This document shows positions 13,431-23,699 of a stretch of DNA of 64,000 bases, one piece after another. Made by a program: the position numbers and the translations under genes. The stretch's first letter is position 1. Every line of letters begins with the position of its first letter. Source of the DNA: Epiperipatus broadwayi (lineage: Eukaryota; Onychophora; Udeonychophora; Euonychophora; Peripatidae). The stretch spans positions 1-64,000 of the forward strand of contig JAQFVV010006451.1 of assembly GCA_028023455.1 (NCBI GenBank), read 5' to 3'. The notes beneath the pieces were generated by a model. That model had not been told where the DNA came from. It saw only the letters and a program-made list of their open reading frames with translations, and searched no databases.

Positions 13431-13559
13431 TTAGCTTTTTCACTACACCGAATATCCCGCAAATAGTAATAATAATATGACTATATATATATATATATGT
13501 ATTATTTAGAAATAATATATATATATATATATATAGGCTTGTTGTTAATATAAGCATTA

Positions 13560-14695
13560 TATTGATATTTCATTTGAAGTTACCAGCCTTTACCAAAGCA
13601 TCTTTGCAACACAAGTAACTGATATAATTATCTGGATAATGATTGACATTACCGTACCAAAGTATTGATGTAATTCTGATTTAACATCAAGTAAGATCGA
13701 CCAGTCCAAGATATATGTTAATACAAACTTCCATTAAAATGTAAGTCTTATTATAGAATGCTCGAAACTGTTTTTAAATTATAACCAATGTATTTTTTCC
13801 TGATAAAACTGTACAGCAATTAAACTCAGTTTAAAAATTATCTTAACAATTTAATTTACGTATGTAGTTTGTGATGTAAGCTGATATTATAATTATTCAT
13901 GTAAATTCTAATCAAATAAAAGCAAAACTTTTTATTGTCTTCACATAATCAAAAATTTACTGAAATTTATTGTCTTTTTTAATTATTTTTTTAGATCCAT
14001 TCCTCTATTATTATTTACATTCTTTTTTTAAAAAAAAAATCATTTAAAATATGAATATACTTTTTTGTATTCCATTATGAGAATGTATTGACAGTTTCAA
14101 CTCGGTAATGCACCCAGGAAAGTAATTTAAAAACCTATTTTAAAAAGTTATTCTTAATATTTTTAGACATCTGCTTTTTTTCTCAACGATTTAACAGTTT
14201 CCGATACAGACTTATTCATAAAAATATTGGTATTTTAAATATACATAACTTAGGTTGAAGTGTCTTTAAAATTAAGATTTGTACCAAGAACAATAAAACT
14301 TCTAAATTTAATACCCTTATATTTTTTTATGCACAAAGTGATGGGTGTATTTACTTAACTCGTATTCTGACATTGATTGGGCACATTTAAAAAAAAAATA
14401 CTTACAGAATTAGTAGTAGTCCTTAGTAGCCATTCATTAATATGGAATTATTCCTAAAGGGTAAAAATAAACATAAAAAATCTTTATTCCTCAGTACCCA
14501 ATATCTGGTAAGTCTATTGTCTTTTTCTTCATTGTTTTTTAATAATAGGCTTCTAGAAAAACTTTTCCAAGAATTGGGCTATTTAAAATGTGTTTTACAA
14601 CTTTTCTTAGTTCAATTTGTGGTGTCACCATTTCACCATTTTTAATCATTAGCACTCCACTGAAGTATGAACATCTCTTCAAATTGAATACATGG
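13560..14695. other. No gene seen
   Basis: AT-rich sequence without domains. The frame at 14442-14645 has no recognisable content. Confidence 0.45.
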
Positions 14696-14860
14696 TTTGA
14701 TCCCTAGTCATCTCCTCAGCACATTTTTTGTTTCATCCATCCATCTTACATGTGGTCTCTTTCTGGGTCTTATACAATCTCTTGGAATCCAGTTTAAGAT
14801 GTCAACTATCTATATTATCATCTTTTCTAGAAATATGTCAAGCCTGACTCCACTTTACAA
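14696..14860 (-). mobile_element. RTE LINE fragment
   Basis: Matches the C-terminal RTE coding end of the 8157-9175 copy (the region encoding RPRKRPHVRWMDE), on the minus strand, with substitutions and both ends missing. Confidence 0.75.
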
Positions 14861-16261
14861 TGGATGGCATATCTTTTATAATATATTTGCTTAATTCTGA
14901 CATAATTTAAAAATCTGTTACAGTGTCTTGTAAGTAAATCACAGGTTATGCTAAGTTTTGAATTCACAGTTTCTTTTTTTTTTATAGAAAACATCTATTT
15001 TTTTCAGTATATATTTTTTACAATATCATAAGTTTTGTTTTCTTCTAAGAAAATCCTAACTTGCAATAGGTTATCATTAAGGTGCCTTCTAAATTTGCAT
15101 CAAGATAAAATGATTAATTATAGCTTGATAAACTATTGTGCAAGAAAAATGATTTCACCATTGTATCATTAAAAGTTTAAAAAATCCTAATGTAGCATCT
15201 TTTAAATATCAGTATTCTGTATACGCAATTCTTCTATTATAATATCTAAAATATAAAAACCAATGCATCTACTAAATTTTAATTAACAGAGGTTTGTGTG
15301 AAAATGACTGCCAAGTTAAGTTTATGATCATCATAATCATCTTTCAGAAAAAAATATCAGTGGTAGGCTCATGATATAATATTGTTACTTACTAGGACAG
15401 TTTGGAACTACAAATACCATATGTGCACATGTTGGAAGATCATATAGCACTTAATTATTCAATTAATGGTCAATTCACCTTTCATTTTTATTTATGTATA
15501 TGATGTTTGGGCATAAAAGTATTTGGGTTGTGTCTATTCATACTTGAATAAAATGCCACATCTTCTAAACATCTAACCACATAATTATTTTTGCCCAAGT
15601 GCAATTTTGTTTAATAATAAAATAAAAACCTCTAGTTTCCTTGTCATCTTAGTATATTCTACTAAATAAGAATTTTGTACTCAATCTGTCATTTCCATAT
15701 TTGAATATCTTGTCATCTTTTGGACAACAATTCAAACAACTACTACTATTATTAAACCACTAAAACAGCACATGATCACCATTTCTTATGATTATGTAAA
15801 ATATTTGATGCCCAAATCTTCTCTCATCCAATAATTACTATGGCATTCATTGGGTGGCGCTATAGTATGGAAGAATTTATAGTATTATTATTATCATTGT
15901 TATTGTGATTTTTACTGTTGCTAATATTATTATTGTTTCATTTAAATTTTCATGATTTCTTACTTCAATATAAACTAATTCTTGATTAGTAAAAGTTGTA
16001 TTATAATTGTATTGTGACTATTCTGTCATTACATGTTTAATAAATTGAATTGAATTATTATCGATCACTGTTCTTTTATTTGATGTTTTAATGTACCATA
16101 CAAATTTGATTCAGTTAGCATTTTTCAGATATTATTTTCAGAAGTAAAATATGACAACAATAACAAAAAAAGTCAATCTAAAATTATGTCTCGTGTCTCT
16201 GAAACTACTTTATTCTAACTATCACTCATAGTTCATCAGTAAGTTATGGAATTTATTTTAA
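14861..16261. other. No gene seen
   Basis: AT-rich, stop-dense. A CTGATGA with a five-pair hairpin at 16239-16205 on the minus strand was considered as a hammerhead and rejected. Confidence 0.45.
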
Positions 16262-16695
16262 AAAGATTGCATTCATTTATTGCCCATCCCTTGTATATGT
16301 ATTAAATGGATTATGTCATTTACATGAGGGGTCAGATTGACCTTAGGTCAACATGGGTGTGACAAGAATCTTGGCCTCAGGATGGCCTTTGAGTGTTCCA
16401 TCATCAGATTTTCAATTGGGTGGATGGTTGAAGAGTTGGAGTGTGGAGTAGATTGAAGCCTGTCCACTAAAGTATGAAGATTGGCTATCTTAATATATAT
16501 CTGAGACTTATAGCATATATGTGTAGAGATGATAATATGGACCAACTGATGATTGCGGGTTTAGCATGAAATACGTATATTGGTGATTATTTATGTTTTC
16601 AACATATATGTGTTCAAGTGTATCAGTGTTATGAGATAGTGTGGAGAGTGGTGGGTCATGTGAAATTCTGTGCTCATATATCCTATATATTTTAT
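16262..16695 (+). repeat. Hammerhead repeat family B, near-complete unit
   Basis: About 280 bp of shared upstream sequence, a hammerhead at 16532-16590 and a 100-bp tail match 58685-59110 in the same order at high similarity by eye. The tail contains a degenerate tRNA-like box (GTGCTCATATATCC), which in the 43-kb copies reads GAGTTCAAATCCCC. No protein is encoded. This organisation resembles non-autonomous ribozyme repeats such as schistosome SM-alpha or animal retrozymes. Confidence 0.75.
16532..16590 (+). ncRNA. Hammerhead ribozyme motif, family B
   Basis: Core CTGATGA (16546-16552), stem II TGC/GCA, GAAA (16568-16571), self-complementary ATACGTAT stem III and triplet AUA (cut 16579/16580). 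Stem I is ACCAA (16541-16545) with UUGGU (16580-16584), then an internal loop, then AUAAU (16532-16536) with AUUAU (16586-16590). Confidence 0.75.
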
Positions 16696-16699
16696 AAGA

Positions 16700-17284
16700 T
16701 AAAATAAATATGGGTCTTACATTTGCTAAACTATGTAAAATTTAATTGTAAATCCAAATGATAATGCTTACGTAAATTCTCCTTAAATCAGATATTTTTG
16801 TCAGGCCAGCACATTTACCTTCCATTAACTAATGGCATAGGCTTTGAAACTAGTAGAGTGTAAATGTGTTCTTTTACATAGATAAAGATTTCCAAGTAAG
16901 CAAAAGTTTTGAATTAACTGGTTATAGTTAAAGTCTTTCAATTGTCACCTAAAAAAAAAGATATTAAAACTTTTTGTTTCTAGAGTAAATCAGATAGACG
17001 ATTAGCAATTAACAAGACTCATGAGTAATCACATTTTTTCAATATTTCTCTATGAATGAATAATATAAAATTGTTATCCTGTTTGGTACTATGTAAAACT
17101 TGTATGTTATTCTATTACTATTTTTATCAATATTATGTTTAAAATATAAAATAAGTTTTAAAAAAAATCTGTTTTACTTTTGTTTTAGTATGTGTAATGA
17201 AACAGCATATTGTTTTGTGAAATCTTTTATTTTAGTTCATATATAAAATAATAGAGACAACAATTTTTTATAATAAATGCTTCT
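16700..17284. other. No gene seen
   Basis: AT-rich sequence between a hammerhead repeat and a MITE; nothing recognisable. Confidence 0.45.
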
Positions 17285-17505
17285 ATTGACAGTGCACTAA
17301 AAATGTTTTTTCCACCACAATTGGAGATTGTAGATTTAACATGAAATGAAAGTATGGGGAATTCCAGAAATTAATTAAGTCGATTTCTATTTTTATAACA
17401 AGGGATTAACTTAATTAATTTTTGGATTCCCCATGCTTTTATTTCAAATTAAATCTAAAAACTCCAATTGTGGTCGAAGAAACTTTTTTTTTAGTGCACA
17501 GTCAA
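17285..17505. mobile_element. Hairpin MITE-like element
   Basis: A 221-bp near-perfect inverted repeat. Ends ATTGACAGTGCACTAAAAA (17285-17303) and its complement (17487-17505) differ at one position, and similarity continues inward to a centre near 17395. Palindromic, non-coding and short, as expected of a non-autonomous DNA transposon. The target duplication could not be settled. Confidence 0.7.
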
Positions 17506-17602
17506 TAAAAACATTTAATTTAATGAAAAAAAAATATCTTTATTATTTTTAAGTTTTTATTACTGGTACAGTAAATAGAAATGTAAATACTATATTGTAC
17601 TT

Positions 17603-17695
17603 TAAATTGATTGGACATTTATATATATATATATATATATATAAATATATAAATTGATTGGACATTTATATATATATATATATATATATAAATAT
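17603..17695. repeat. Tandem duplication of about 46 bp
   Basis: Two adjacent copies of a unit containing AAATTGATTGGACATTT and an AT run. It abuts the truncated 5' end of the following PLE copy. Confidence 0.85.
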
Positions 17696-17696
17696 A

Positions 17697-18128
17697 TGTC
17701 GAGTTGCATTTTATACTACTCCTGATTTAAATAGATTAATAAATAATTCAAAAAATAGGTGTAGTATTTTAAATCAAAGTTGTGCAATATATAAATGGCT
17801 ATGTGTTTGTGGAAAGGCATATATTGGGGAATCTCGATGTACATTGGAGAAAAGATCAAAGGAGCATTTGTTGTTATATAAACGAGTGCAAAAATCAAGA
17901 CAAGAGAATGTTAGAAATGATGATGTATCACCATCAGTATTTTTTGATCATAATGTAACATGTAATTATGGTTTTGATTTTGATTTTAATAAAGTTAAGA
18001 TTTTGTGTATTGAAAGAAATAATAATAAACGCAAAATTAAAGAAGCTATGTTAATAAAAAGTGAAAAGCAACAGTTGATAAACAGACAGGCCGCCAATAT
18101 AAAAATTAATGAATTGTGGGGAAATTGA
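17697..18128 (+). pseudogene. Penelope-like element GIY-YIG endonuclease, 5'-truncated
   Basis: The open frame carries the C-terminal PLE endonuclease intact to its stop. In order: NRLINNSKN, then AIYKWLCVCGKAYIGESR (the YIG with its partner Tyr and Arg, about 17790-17845), KRSKEHLLLY, a 25-residue insert, FFDHNVTCNYGFDFDFN, and NNNKRKIKEAML before the end NELWGN. The RT and linker are absent, so this is a 5'-truncated copy with low decay. PLEs differ from LINEs in using a GIY-YIG nickase. The 3' flank, from the stop to about 18300, contains a hammerhead-like motif. A second copy at 19825-20159 is nearly identical. Confidence 0.85.
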
Positions 18129-18174
18129 TGTATGACATATTACTTTTTGTTTACATTTGTAACAGTTTTTTCTA

Positions 18175-18240
18175 ATACAATTTGAATCTAGTTGACAACG
18201 ACTACATAGATAGTTGAAAGTACTTCTATTAAATTGGTAT
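18175..18240 (+). ncRNA. Hammerhead-like motif, PLE 3' end (family C)
   Basis: About 60 bases past the PLE stop. The core reads TTGACAA (18192-18198), where the usual C3 and G8 are both changed to U3 and A8. Stem II is GACT/AGTT, GAAA is at 18216-18219, stem III AGUACU is self-complementary, and the triplet is CUU. Stem I is UAG/CUA, an internal loop, then CAAUUU (18178-18183) with AAAUUG (18231-18236). The paired core substitution makes activity uncertain. Confidence 0.5.
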
Positions 18241-18300
18241 ATATTTGTTGTTGTTTTTTTAAATATTGTTTTACTGTATTAATTATTGTATTGTTTTGAA

Positions 18301-18304
<4 letters not shown>

Positions 18305-18350
<46 letters not shown>
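18305..18350. repeat. AT microsatellite at PLE 3' end
   Basis: AT run following the conserved PLE 3' sequence. Confidence 0.9.
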
Positions 18351-18354
<4 letters not shown>

Positions 18355-18588
18355 TAGATAATTCTGCTATAAATTAAAATATCCATCCTTATGTTTATAT
18401 CATATTTAGTATATGTACATAATAATATATATGTGTATAAGTGATTAAAATATGATATATTGTCTTAAGTGAAAAGTGTTTGACATTTTTGCTTTGATTG
18501 AAAATTTTTATTTTTTAAAAAAAAAGTTTACCAAAAGTATATTGTAAATAAACTGCATTTAATACATATAATAGTACATTAAATCAAT

Positions 18589-18590
18589 TT

Positions 18591-18653
<63 letters not shown>
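18589..18653. repeat. CA-TA-TG compound microsatellite
   Basis: CA run, AT run and GT run in series, self-complementary overall. Confidence 0.9.
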
Positions 18654-18659
18654 TTGCAG

Positions 18660-19560
18660 CAAGTTAATATGTATACACTTTATGTAAATATCATATTTAC
18701 TATCTGTACAAAATTATATATGTATAAAAATCAGTAAGTTACTATTCTGTTTAAAATTGTGAACACTGTTTTTTTAACTGAAGCAAATTAAGAAAAAACT
18801 TACCAAAACTATTAAAACTTTTTTATTATTTAAATGAAGGTTACCATTGCAACAAAAAGTTTGTCAACATTATTTAACACACACACGCCAATCTAAGAAA
18901 CTATGTCACCAATTTAAATATTAATGTATTCTATCAATTTCATAGAGTTTTTTTTTAAATATACAAAATGTCAACAAATTATCTTGAACTTAAATGTATT
19001 AAATTTCAATTTTAAATGTTATTAAATAGGAAAGAAAATCTATATACCATCCTCTTATAAGCCTTATTTAAAACAAATCAAAGTTTTAAAAAGAATTTTT
19101 AAATTTGATACAGGGAAAATATTGAATATTTTCCAATATTTTCTGGACTTCTGTTTCATACCTAAGAAACTCAGTAACATATTAAAAATATTAGTATCCT
19201 AATTGTATTAGCTTGGTATTAATTAGTTATATATCAGATTTCAAGCAATTCTATTGAATTTAAATATATTAAATCTCAATTTTAAAATTTTATTCTAATT
19301 TTAAAAAGATCACAATTTATGAAATAGACTTATTAACAAACAAACTGGATTTCCAACTTTAATAAAAGCATCACAAAAGAGACATAAAACTGAGTTATTC
19401 CATATATTTACATGTAATTAAAAATAGGCATAGTAATATTTAGCTGTTTAATTTTATAGTTATTGTAGGATAATATCTAGTTTAATAAATGATTTATAAT
19501 TATCACTACTGTATTTATTGGAAAAGATTCATGTCAAAGTTGTGAGAGCAGAAAAGTTTG
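18660..19560. other. No gene seen
   Basis: AT-rich, stop-dense spacer between two PLE copies. Confidence 0.45.
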
Positions 19561-19586
19561 AAACTTGTAAGTAATAGTGTAATAAT

Positions 19587-19624
<38 letters not shown>

Positions 19625-19629
<5 letters not shown>

Positions 19630-19815
19630 TTCAAAACAATACAATAATTAATACAGTAACAATATTTTAAACAAATATATACCAATTTAATAGAAGTACT
19701 TTCAACTATCTATGTAGTCGTTGTCAACTAGACTCAAATTGTATTAGAAAAAACCGTTACAAATGTAAACAAAAGCAATACGTCATACATCAATTTTCCC
19801 ACAATTCATTAATTT
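19625..19815 (-). mobile_element. Inverted PLE 3' end
   Basis: Reverse complement of the PLE 3' terminal sequence (compare 18115-18305), including the last codons, placed head-on against the next forward PLE copy. The junction is at about 19815-19825. It carries a family C hammerhead-like motif on the minus strand (core 19727-19721). Inverted 3' ends next to a 5'-truncated copy are a recurring PLE arrangement. Confidence 0.8.
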
Positions 19816-19824
19816 TTATATATA

Positions 19825-20159
19825 AATGGCTATGTTTTTGTGGAAAGGCATATATTGGGGAATCTCGATGTACATTGGAGAAAAGATCAAGGGAGCATTT
19901 GTTATTATATAAACGAGTGCAAAAATCAAGACAAGAGAATGTTAGAAATGATGATGTATCACCATCAGTATTTTTTGATCATAATGTAACATGTAATTAT
20001 GGTTTTGATTTTGATTTTAATAAAGTTAAAATTCTGTGTATTGAAAGAAATAATAATAAACGCAAAATTAAAGAAGCTATGTTAATAAAAAGTGAAAAGC
20101 AACAGTTGATAAATAGACAGACAGCCAATATAAAAATTAATGAATTGTGGGAAAATTGA
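19825..20159 (+). pseudogene. Penelope-like element GIY-YIG endonuclease, second truncated copy
   Basis: Nearly identical to 17800-18128, but starting just upstream of GKAYIGESR, so the first half of the endonuclease domain is missing. The YIG, EHLLLY, FFDHNVTCNY and KRKIKEAML segments and the terminal NELWEN are intact. High identity of the two copies suggests recent activity or a local duplication. Confidence 0.85.
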
Positions 20160-20198
20160 TGTATGACGTATTGCTTTTGTTTACATTTGTAACGGTTA

Positions 20199-20264
20199 AT
20201 ACAATTTGAGTCTAGTTGACAACGACTACATAGATAGTTGAAAGTACTTCTATTAAATTGGTAT
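20199..20264 (+). ncRNA. Hammerhead-like motif, PLE 3' end (family C)
   Basis: Same fold as 18175-18240: core TTGACAA (20216-20222), GAAA (20240-20243), triplet CUU with predicted cut 20249/20250. Stem I is UAG (20213-20215) with CUA (20250-20252), and CAAUUU (20202-20207) with AAAUUG (20255-20260). Confidence 0.5.
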
Positions 20265-20360
20265 ATATTTGTTTAAAATATTGTTACTGTATTAATTATT
20301 GTATTGTTTTGAATAATTATATATATTTTATTATAATTGGAATACAGACATTGATTAATA

Positions 20361-20362
<2 letters not shown>

Positions 20363-20432
<70 letters not shown>
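20363..20432. repeat. AT microsatellite
   Basis: A 70-base AT run. Confidence 0.95.
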
Positions 20433-20435
<3 letters not shown>

Positions 20436-20459
20436 ATTATAAAACACACATATAAATAA

Positions 20460-21094
20460 TATATCCAAAATGTATGTTAAAACATACTTAACCTGCAATG
20501 GTTTCAAGCAATATATTATATCACTATAGTGCCTCTTTCATATTTTTTTAAATACATATTTATTTTGTAAAAATCAAATCAGTTTGAATTTTGCTTGTAT
20601 AGTTTAAAGTTTTTGCTCCCCTTTTCAGGAAGAACAGTATTTCATATTGCTTGTAGTCTAAATGTCTGTAAATTTTTTTAATTTTTTCAAATGACTGCTT
20701 TTTTTGCTATTTTTGGAATGAATATTATAAAAAATTAATATAAACTAGTGACAATAATAATAAAAAGCAAATTTATTTCTTTATAATAACTTATTATGAG
20801 AAAGAAATCAATTGAATCCAGTTAAACAAAGAAATGTTATTCTATCATTTTGCAATTTTATGACTATATTTTTTTAACTTTTTTTATAATAAAAAGATGA
20901 AATTTAAAATGATATTTATATAAAAGAAATACTCATCTTAAAATCAGTGTGGCATATCATTTGTAGCATATATATATAACTATACTGCACTGTAACTATT
21001 GTGGATTAAATATATATAACAAAGATGATTTATCAAATCACATACGAGTACATAAATGAATAAAAACCTACCCTACAATCAATATATATATATA
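20460..21094. other. No gene seen
   Basis: AT-rich, nothing recognisable. Confidence 0.45.
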
Positions 21095-21182
21095 TATGTC
21101 ATATTATTATTACTATTTGTGGGATATTCCGTGTAGTGCAAAAACTAAATGCTGACATTTCAGTACAATATCAAGTACCTTA
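21095..21182 (-). repeat. Truncated family A hammerhead repeat
   Basis: Matches 12895-12982 of the family A palindrome but stops inside stem II, so GAAA and the GUC side are present and the CUGANGA core is lost. It is not a functional ribozyme. Confidence 0.75.
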
Positions 21183-21184
21183 TT

Positions 21185-23600
21185 ATAATAAGTACATTAT
21201 TATAATAAGTAAAATTAGAAATTAAAAATAAAAAGTTCGCAAATAGAAACTTCTTTTTTAAGAATTAAAAATTGAAAATTAAAAGTCATCTAAACTCGTA
21301 TATGTATAAAATTGCACAGATGGAAAATTATTAAAAGAAAACTTTATTTAAAAAAAAGTAATTTAAAACTAAATTTTCAACAAAAACTTAAAGATTTAAA
21401 GATAAAAATATATCTTTAAGAATGTACAAAACTTAATTACTTACTATTGTGTAAATGGCTAAAAAAGGAAATGATTATTTTTAATTAGTCTTAAGTAAGC
21501 TAGCCTTGGGTATCTCAAAATTTATAATTAAAGGTCAGATAGGAGAGAAAAACAATAAGAACAGAATAGCCAATAAAAAAAATCCTATAGGAAACAGATC
21601 ATCATCATCATGACATCATGTTCAGTTAATCTGCAATTTTAATATAAAAAGGAAAAGATTAAAAATAAATTATTATGTGTGTTATATGTGTTAGTGCTGG
21701 GAGAGTTAAAGGAGAAGGGATTGAAAAGATGCACTTTTCAATCTCTTTAGTTTTCCCCCCAAAAAAGAAGGAAATGGAAGTATCGTTTTCCTATATTGCA
21801 GACACCGGGGTCCTGTGATAAGATCCTGCAAAGCTATATCAAGTAGAGCAAAGGACCTCTGGATAAATACAAACAGAATGGCAATAGCATAACGGTATCC
21901 TCAGGACTTCGTGGGAATTAACACTGGATCCAAATTACAAGCAACTAGAAAATATGGACTTTTTTCTTTTAAAACTGCAAGAACTTTATGAACTCTAAAC
22001 ATTTCAACATTTAACAGTATTCTGTCCTAGAACTGAGATGTCATCATGTTACCCTGACAAGGGTATAGTGATTTTTTATATTAAATTAGAAATATGTGAT
22101 TTTATTCAAGAGAGAGAAGAAAATAAAACTAATGAAATATGCTATTGTATATATTTATTAAAATTACAAATAGAATGCCATAGACTGTATTCATGATGAT
22201 AATTACTATATATAAATATTTATTACATGCATTTATTAAAATTAAAAATGCATGAATCTAATCAAGAGATTAAACACATATATTATAATTTAGAAATATT
22301 ACACAGAAACTATATTCCACGAAACTAATTGTTATATATCAATAATTATATGTAAATATAAAACACATACTTAGATATAAATAAATTCCAGATCTATGTC
22401 AAAAAATACTTAAATATAAGTAATAAAGTTGGTTAATAAAACAACACACAAGTGTATAAATGAATAAATAACTAATCCCTCATATCAATGCATGAATAAA
22501 AACAACAATCATTTTGTCATAATACAATGTTTTATCCTGTAACAGGAAATCTCCGCTGGAAATTCTGAAAATTAGCATTAGTTATTTCCATATAATCAAC
22601 ATAATGGTTTTTAATATTTAAATTACAAATGCACAATTCTACTAAAAAAAGAGAGAGAGAGAGAGAGAATTTAAATCTCTTAAAAATACATATTTACATA
22701 TATTTAAAGTTAAAATATATATTTATTTTTAAATAGGCATTTTTTTAAAAAAATAAATAAATATTTTTTTGATTTGATTCAAACATTTACCCTTTCGTAC
22801 TTTTATATAATAATCATTTATAAATAATAAACGTTTTTATTAGATATAGTCCCTGACATAATATTTATAAAATATAGTATGCATGAAGTTATGTGTTTTT
22901 TATGATTTTTTTTCTTTCTTTCTTAAAAATGGATTCAAACATTTTTATAACTTAAATATTAAAAGTCACGATGTTGATGTATTTCATTTTTATGCTTGGA
23001 TGAAGTTATTTATATATAAAGCCAAATTGCTTTTAAATAGCCGACTGCACGTCCGAGATCTCTCCAAGAGCCCTTTATTAATTAATAAAGAAGAAGAAAA
23101 TATTAAATATTTGCTAATTGTTGGATGGTGGGTATTAGAGCAGTTATTTATTTGTTGCTTTACATTGAAAAGAGGATTTGGTAGATACTCATTTACTAAC
23201 AAATATAACACAGTAATTTAGGTTAGATATGACCTCTTTATTCAAAATAAATCTCCTGATAGAAAATTTAACTTTTTTTCTGGGGTAGATTTAAAACCAA
23301 GTTCTTAGTATGGTAAGGTGTTGCATTGTCATATAACATGGGAACCATATAGATATGAAAGTATATTTGGGACTGATTAGTTTGTACAGACTCTAATATA
23401 TTTATTTCACAGAACGTATATTTGTGTGTGTATGTTTTTAAATGATTCAGAATGAAATCGGTTCCAATTGTTGTATGTAAATAACATTCAAATCCTTATT
23501 CACTAATATCCAGCCACCATATTAACCAGAATAAATTTTACTATTGCCTACAGTTTAGGTTATTATATATGAATGCAACTTAAGAAATTTCAAACACAAG
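21185..23600. other. No recognised gene; GC-richer patch 21690-22080
   Basis: The patch contains a possible splice acceptor (TTGCAG near 21797-21802) but multiple stops follow, and no exon can be supported. The frame at 22883-23221 has no domain. The remainder is AT-rich. Confidence 0.4.
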
Positions 23601-23694
23601 AATAAAATTTGCATCATAATATATGCTAGACGATATATATATATATATATATATATAGAATAAAATTTGCATATATATATATATGCTAGACGAA
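23601..23694. repeat. Imperfect tandem duplication with AT expansion
   Basis: GAATAAAATTTGC followed by ATGCTAGACGA occurs twice (from 23601 and from 23658), each copy with an AT run of different length. Confidence 0.8.
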
Positions 23695-23699
23695 ATTTA

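Larger units (their letters stand above)
12899..13481. repeat. Palindromic hammerhead element family A
   Basis: Arms 12899-13191 and 13204-13481 are inverted copies around a 12-base spacer. Each arm holds a hammerhead motif pointing outward. The outer flanks carry a 19-base direct repeat (12834-12852 and 13499-13517) extended by AT runs, which looks like a target duplication of the whole palindrome. A single truncated copy lies at 21095-21182. Short reading frames in it are repeat-derived. Confidence 0.85.

Noticed and set aside
12826-13557. Two similar 96-100 residue frames, plus and minus
   Set aside because: They are the same sequence read outward from the two palindrome arms and include the ribozyme, so not independent genes.
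16205-16245. Hammerhead candidate on minus strand with CTGATGA and a five-pair hairpin
   Set aside because: GAAA is replaced by AGAAT with an extra base, and no stem I pairing could be found.
22883-23221. 112-residue frame
   Set aside because: No domain, composition follows AT bias, and an overlapping frame exists on the other strand.
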